In this document: one piece after another, positions 51,880 through 64,000 of the stretch
Numbering within the stretch: the stretch's first letter is position 1
How the letters are laid out: the number at the start of each line of letters is the position of its first letter
Assembly (NCBI GenBank): GCA_009741485.1
Contig: CM019217.1
Coordinates: forward strand, 37,997,757-38,061,756
Length of the DNA: 64,000 nt
Direction of reading: 5' to 3'
DNA from: Malurus cyaneus samueli
Taxonomy: Eukaryota > Chordata > Aves > Passeriformes > Maluridae
Notes under the pieces: generated by a model
Database searches by the model: none
What the model was told of the DNA's origin: nothing
What the model saw: the letters and a program-made list of their open reading frames with translations, nothing else
Position numbers and translations under genes: made by a program

Positions 51880-52740
51880 CCCGCGAGCCGACATAAAGCG
51901 AGCAACTCATGCAGAATAATCCTTGCAGCGCGGGTTACGTGGGGAGGAGACCCTGCATGTTCCTAGCAAAAGAGCCCGTCGCTTTCCGTATGCGCACGAG
52001 AGCTGCCCGGAAGCACACGGGGATGGGGTGACAGGGTGTAAACATGCTGTGTTTACACTGTACAAACACGCGGGGCATCCCCCCCCGGCCCCATCCCGGC
52101 CTTTCCGGGGAGGCGCACGGAGGGCTGAGGGGTCCGCGAGGAGCCACCACCCGTCGCCTTCCCGCCCCCGGCCGGCGGAGCCGCCTCGCTGGTGAGGGCG
52201 CATCATCCGCTGGCGGGCGGAGGCTGCCGCTCCCTCCTCCCCCGCCCCGGCTCGCTCGCTCCCGTGCCGTGTCCCTGGGCCCGCGAGGGACCCGAGCCTG
52301 CCCCGCCCCGCCCACCCACCCCGCCCGCCCGTACCTGCGCGGGCGCACCGCCCGCTGTCCGGGGGCGCTGGTTCTCTCCCTCCGAGATCTGCGGGACACG
52401 AGCACAGCCCCCGACCCACAGCCGCTCCGCCGCCGCACCGCCCCCTGGCCCGGGAGGGCGGGGATTTCCACCGCGCAGGCTCGGCGCCCCTCGGGCCGCC
52501 GGGGTCACCATCACCGTCACTGCTGATTCCGCTTCCCGCGGTCCGCCCGGCGCGGATCCGTCCCCCGCTCCCGCCCGCGGAGGGGCGCGGCTTCCCGGCG
52601 GCCCGGGAGGGGCCCGTGGTGGGCTCCCTCGCTGCGAGGGCGGGTTGAGGGCCCAGGGGGAGGCAGGACTGCCCCACGCTTCAGATCGGGGTGGAGGCGG
52701 TTTCCCAGGTAAAGGAGGCGGAGAGATGCTGGGTGCGTCG
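51880..52740 (-). promoter_or_regulatory. CLCN3: CLCN3 main promoter CpG island
   Basis: GC-rich, CpG-dense DNA begins abruptly near 51880 and fades by about 52740, against AT-rich surroundings. It has many GC boxes (for example the CCCCGCCCCGCCC run near 52299) and the first-exon donor at 52335. It is TATA-less, as expected for a housekeeping gene. Long open frames on both strands here come from GC richness and are not genes. Confidence 0.8.
52335..52520 (-). other. CLCN3: Probable CLCN3 non-coding first exon (5' UTR); 5' limit uncertain
   Basis: Within the CpG island the minus strand has a good donor, GCGCAG|GTACGGG, at 52335/52334. It is the natural partner for the 5' UTR acceptor at 38702. 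The exon is GC-rich with no obvious coding role. Its upstream limit (here set at about 52520) is a guess because no TATA box is visible. A minus-strand ATG near 52519 may lie in the leader or upstream of the start. Full-length cDNA would settle both points. Confidence 0.5.
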
Positions 52741-53199
52741 CGGCATCATTCGGCTTCAGGCTAAACTGCGCCGCCTCTGAATTCCAGGGACAGCGCGCTC
52801 TGCGGGGCACCCGAGAGCTTACGGGTTTTATCTGCAGAGAAAACGCATGTGTCGGGCTGAGCACGAAACGTCTGCCAGCCGAGATGCTGAGGCCAGTGTG
52901 GGGTTTACTAAACACCCAGCCAATGAAGGCTTCAGCAAAATGTGTCAAGTCAAGGGGTAGATTTTTTTTTTTTTTTTTTTTTTTCCCCCAAGGAAAATGC
53001 CCGCTGATCCGTTTACGTGCAAGGCTAACAAGTCCGGAGGGCGCCGTGCCCTGTACGCATGGGGTGATGAACCACGGCACTCGGACTGAGAAAGCGCGTT
53101 GTGAATCACGAGGCTTTTTGCCCGTAGGTGCCATTAAGGCGCTTTGGGAAAGGAGGAGCCACAGGTGCAGCCCAACCCTTCCCGGTAAGCGCTGCGCTC
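52741..53199. other. Spacer between the CLCN3 and NEK1 CpG islands
   Basis: Moderately GC-rich DNA between two divergent promoters. It contains a CCAAT motif (52919-52923) and the T23 tract, and no gene. The two inferred first-exon donors are 1.24 kb apart. Confidence 0.7.
52962..52984. repeat. T23 tract between the divergent promoters
   Basis: A run of 23 T followed by five C, sitting between the CLCN3 and NEK1 CpG islands. Long poly(dA:dT) tracts disfavour nucleosomes, which would suit a divergent promoter region (inference). Confidence 0.95.
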
Positions 53200-53490
53200 A
53201 GCCCCACTGGGGCACGCTTACCCCTGGCCCCGCCCCAGGGGCGTCCCTGGGAACACACATAACGCCGGTCCCGGGCTGTGCCGTACTGTGGGTCGTGGGC
53301 CGTTCGTGAAACACTTGTATCTGTTTTTTTGGGGTTTTATTCCCGCAAAAACGCTAACACCCGCGTGCGCCCCGCCCGTCACGTCACCCCCGGCCGCGTT
53401 ACCAGGGTGAAGTGCCGCTAACGCGGAAAGGGCGGCGGGCAGGGTCGCGGCCCTGCCCCCGGGGCGGGCTCGCCCAATAGGAGCCGAGTA

Positions 53491-53525
53491 CGGGGCGGGA
53501 CCGCAATAGGGGCGGAGGGGGCGGG
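53491..53525 (+). promoter_or_regulatory. Clustered GC boxes with G-quadruplex pattern
   Basis: Five runs of three or more G with short spacers (GGGGCGGGACCGCAATAGGG, then GCGGAGGGGGCGGG) directly downstream of the CCAAT box. These are Sp1-type sites, and the pattern also fits the G-quadruplex rule. Confidence 0.6.
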
Positions 53526-53572
53526 CCATGCCCGCGCGAGGCCAGGTTGGGCGGCCGTGCCGCGGCGGGCAG
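53515..53572 (+). other. NEK1: Probable NEK1 non-coding first exon; 5' limit uncertain
   Basis: The donor GGGCAG|GTATGGGC (53572/53573) is the best plus-strand splice donor downstream of the CCAAT and GC boxes. Splicing to the acceptor at 55640/55641 would put a GC-rich leader ahead of the coding exon. The start is not determined; 53515 is only a guess. Another donor-like site, GCCAG|GTTGGG, is at 53544/53545. An ATG at 53528-53530 could be included in the leader (see findings). Confidence 0.45.
53528..53530 (+). promoter_or_regulatory. Possible overlapping upstream start codon of NEK1
   Basis: ATG in a GCCATGC context. If transcribed and spliced from 53572 to 55641, its frame stays open for 15 codons in the first exon. 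It then continues out of frame past the NEK1 ATG and stops at a TAA near 55768. Whether it lies downstream of the real start site is unknown. Confidence 0.3.
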
Positions 53573-55640
53573 GTATGGGCGGGGTGGACGGGGCGGGCGC
53601 GGGGTAAGCTGAGGCTGGGTGGGACGGGGCGGGCGGGGCGCCTTTCTGCGGAGCCGGCAAGTAGCGGTGGCCCCAGCCGCCCTCGGCCGGGTGGTTCGCG
53701 GCCGCGCCCTCTCGCCCCGCTGCTGGGCTTGCTCGGCTGTGCGGGGGCGGCGGCCTGGCGGGGCCCGCTTGCGGAGCGCGGCCCAGTTCGGCCCCTGCTC
53801 TGCTCTGCTCTGCCTGTCTTGTCTTGTCTGTCCGGCCCGCCCTGCCCCTCCCCGTACGCCCCAGCCTGGCCGTGCGCTCCGGTCGGTAGGGCTGCTTCGG
53901 GGTGTGACTTGCGTCGCTTTCCTGCGTGTCTGTGGTGGATGAATTGACTTACTGTCCTGGACTTGAGAAGACAACGCCCCGTCAGCGTTGATGTCCTTTC
54001 TCGAGACGCCTCTTCCCTTGCCACATGTGAAAATAAGCTATCTACCTCACAGAGGATTATATACTCGCTTTGACCGAACTGAACTTCTCGCCCACAGGCT
54101 GGTTATTGTGTTTGCACGGAGCATCACGCAGTAGCAGGCCCAAGCTATGCCGAATGTAGCTGGTTTAACTAGAACAATAGTGGTTGTTTCATAAAGTAGG
54201 TTAGGAAGAGAACTTAAGTGAAGTCATGCGAAGTTCAAATTGTGTCCTACCTGCTGTGCTTTTCCTGTTGGGCAAAAGAGAATATTGAAGTTAACACCCA
54301 TCTTCCTTATCTTTAGAAAAGCAAATTTGCATTAAACTACCTTTATGTGCTGTAAGAAAAAAGGAAAACACTCAGCAAGACATTTCAGGCCTGTAATTTT
54401 CACTTTTTCTTTTTCTGGTAGTTATGCTTAGTCTTAGTAGGCTTTGAATCTCCTCTTCTGCAAAACAGATTACTTCAGATCTCTCTTGTTTTGTCTTGCT
54501 GTGCCAATCAAGCTTATTCATTTTAGTATGCTTTCATGGTATAGGGTCCTGTAAAGCCACATCTGTGTCTAATGCATGATAATTCTGTGCAAAAAAAATT
54601 ATGATCTCAAACTGGGGAGAGACCCCAGTTGTAAGACATGTGATGTGTGTTAAGTATGGATCTAAGTTACTAGGTTCTTCTGTTGGAAGGAAGCTGAATA
54701 CTGCAAAGCAGAAATGCTGTTTGCTCTTGCAAGTGAAGCTTAAATGGAGAAAATCTTAGGATCCTTTTAACTTTTTCTTATGGAAACTTCCCCAGGGTAT
54801 GGAAGGTCTTTTTGCTGTGAAAAATATGATGTTTTAGTCTATTGTAAATTTGCTCTGCATTTGTTGCCTTGGTCTTTGTTTTGCCCTTTCCCTTTGCTGT
54901 TCTGACAAATCTGCCACAGCTTCTGCATGCAGCTCCCTAGTGTCCTGTTTTTACCAAAGTATTTTTAATATAGAACTCTAAACACTATCAAAATTCAGCT
55001 GAGTGCTCCATTTAATCTGAAAAGGTAGACTAAATGGTCAGATAGAACAGTAGAAATAGTGATTTGCGACATTTTGTTATTATTTGTTTTATATGCAAGA
55101 AAAAGGTCTTTCATACAGACTTAAGGCCACACCTTTCTGTATTGAATAATGATTCAAAATGTGATGGGGACCTGTTGAATTCAGTCAATTTTTGGCTTCA
55201 TGATAGTGATCAAGATACTGGATTTGGTGCTTCTTAAGAAATGGCAGGATTCCTCCCGCTCCCGTTGTATTTCTTCCATGTAAAGTTGAATGAAAGATTC
55301 TTAACCGATTAAAGTTTGTTCGCTCTATGATGTTTTTGTGCCAGCTGAATTAGAAGCTTTGGCACTGACCGCTTGATTTATTTAAAGATAAAGCAGATCC
55401 TTTTTAGTCAAAATGAAAGATGAAACACATTTTAGAAATGCAGCCCTTGTCAGCCTGAAGTGAGCCACCTGTATTAAAACAAAACTGAGACTAAGAGTAG
55501 GTGATTTACGAAAAAGCGACTCAAGAGACAAATGGATCAATATTTTGAGAAAAAAAAATGTAGTATGACCTGATCAGGCTAAGTATATCTAATTAAATCT
55601 GGCTAGTGCATTTTTTGTGGGGTTTTTTTTTTTTTTCCAG
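53573..55640 (+). other. NEK1: NEK1 5' UTR intron
   Basis: 2.1 kb, GC-rich at the start and then AT-rich. A short perfect palindrome AACTGGGG/CCCCAGTT lies at 54610-54630. It ends in a T15-type pyrimidine tract before CCAG. No other feature is seen. Confidence 0.6.
53795..53833 (+). repeat. Pentamer repeats (CTGCT/TCTTG type)
   Basis: CTGCTCTGCTCTGCTCTGCC followed by TGTCTTGTCTTGTCTGTCC: two adjoining short pentamer arrays in the NEK1 CpG island. Confidence 0.9.
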
Positions 55641-55653
55641 TACTCAAGTAAGG

Positions 55654-55662
55654 ATGCCTTAA
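55654..55662 (+). promoter_or_regulatory. Two-codon upstream open reading frame in the NEK1 5' UTR
   Basis: In the UTR part of the first coding exon, ATG CCT TAA (Met-Pro-stop) ends 10 nt before the NEK1 ATG. Its context has A at -3 and C at +4, so it is moderately favourable. It is in the mature mRNA whenever the acceptor at 55640 is used. A regulatory effect is inference. Confidence 0.6.
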
Positions 55663-55672
55663 GACGAGAACT

Positions 55673-63701
<8,029 letters not shown>

Positions 63702-64000
63702 GTAAGTTAGTGTCTACAATGTTTTTGCTTTCAGCTCTGTCAGGATAGTGTATGTAGCTTTGTTCTTTTACTGGCTGGGGTTTTTTGGTGTGTTCCTATA
63801 CCTGACTGTAGAATTTTCAGCAAAAAAGAGAGAGGAGGCAATTTCCTCCTCTCCTCTGAGGACCTGGATGTATGCTGGGTGCGAATAATGGAAATACCAA
63901 CTATGGGCCTGTATATATTAAGTGTGTTTTCTCCTCAGCAATGGAATTTTTCTAGTTACAATATAATCTCAGATGAGATGAGGCCACAAAGGCTCATAAT
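63702..64000 (+). other. NEK1: NEK1 intron (left part)
   Basis: The intron continues past the window edge. No exon is seen. Confidence 0.8.

Larger units (their letters stand above)
38703..52334 (-). other. CLCN3: CLCN3 5' UTR intron
   Basis: 13.6 kb between the MESEQ exon and the probable first exon. It holds the ancient CR1 (39058-39335), the CR1 tail (44050-44263), the possible LTR block (46262-47188) and the A/C-rich tract. No further CLCN3 exon was recognised. Confidence 0.75.
53200..53950 (+). promoter_or_regulatory. NEK1: NEK1 promoter CpG island
   Basis: A second CpG-dense block next to the CLCN3 island. In order it shows a TCACGTCA motif (53379-53386; TGACGTGA on the other strand, CRE/E-box-like), GTTACC half of an RFX-type X-box (53398-53403), a CCAAT box (53474-53478) and GC boxes at about 53491-53525. 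The start site is probably shortly after these. The first-exon donor candidate is GGCAG|GTATGG at 53572. Confidence 0.75.

Noticed and set aside
51907..52764. Long open frames of 105-256 codons on both strands in the CLCN3 CpG island
   Set aside because: Stop codons are rare in very GC-rich DNA. The products are low-complexity Pro/Arg/Gly/Ala with no recognisable domain, and frames overlap on both strands.
53218..54024. 268-, 191- and 139-codon frames in the NEK1 CpG island
   Set aside because: Same GC effect: compositionally biased, overlapping on opposite strands, no family resemblance.
54610..54630. AACTGGGG/CCCCAGTT palindrome
   Set aside because: Only 8-bp arms; expected by chance in a window of this size.

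Overview
This is a vertebrate nuclear DNA window, almost certainly from a bird. The evidence is AT-rich sequence with GT-AG introns, three CpG islands, and CR1 LINE fragments ending in the octamer-type tail typical of avian CR1. It holds the 5' parts of two conserved genes in head-to-head arrangement: CLCN3 on the minus strand and NEK1 on the plus strand. This matches the arrangement I know for mammals. There is no prokaryotic content and no defence or mobile gene cluster.

Layout. Positions 1-38702 hold nine coding exons of CLCN3, the endosomal 2Cl-/H+ exchanger ClC-3, running right to left. They encode residues 1-583 of roughly 818, through the transporter core up to the GLFIP region; the last core exons and the CBS domains lie left of position 1. 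A tenth coding exon (24950-25031) sits in its own intronic CpG island. It encodes a different N-terminus beginning MDVSSDPYLPYDGG and joins the second common exon in frame, so CLCN3 has two promoters here. The main CLCN3 CpG island (about 51.88-52.74 kb) contains a likely non-coding first exon ending at 52335. A second island (about 53.2-53.95 kb) is the NEK1 promoter, with a likely non-coding first exon ending at 53572. NEK1 coding starts at 55673. Nine exons in the window encode residues 1-289, which is the complete NIMA-family kinase domain plus the start of the linker.

The rest is intronic or intergenic. It contains four CR1 remnants (two minus, two plus), one convincing and one doubtful solitary LTR, homopolymers and microsatellites, several short diverged duplications, and a notable imperfect inverted repeat just inside a CLCN3 intron.

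The two genes act in different pathways: ClC-3 in endosome and synaptic-vesicle ion exchange, NEK1 in cilia and DNA-damage signalling. What they share is the divergent promoter region. The more interesting leads are the alternative CLCN3 promoter and N-terminus, the intronic hairpin beside a splice donor, the two upstream start codons of NEK1, a possible kinase-only NEK1 ending, and an A36 tract preceded by a polyadenylation signal. All boundaries were read by eye from splice signals and reading-frame continuity; no alignment or search was run.
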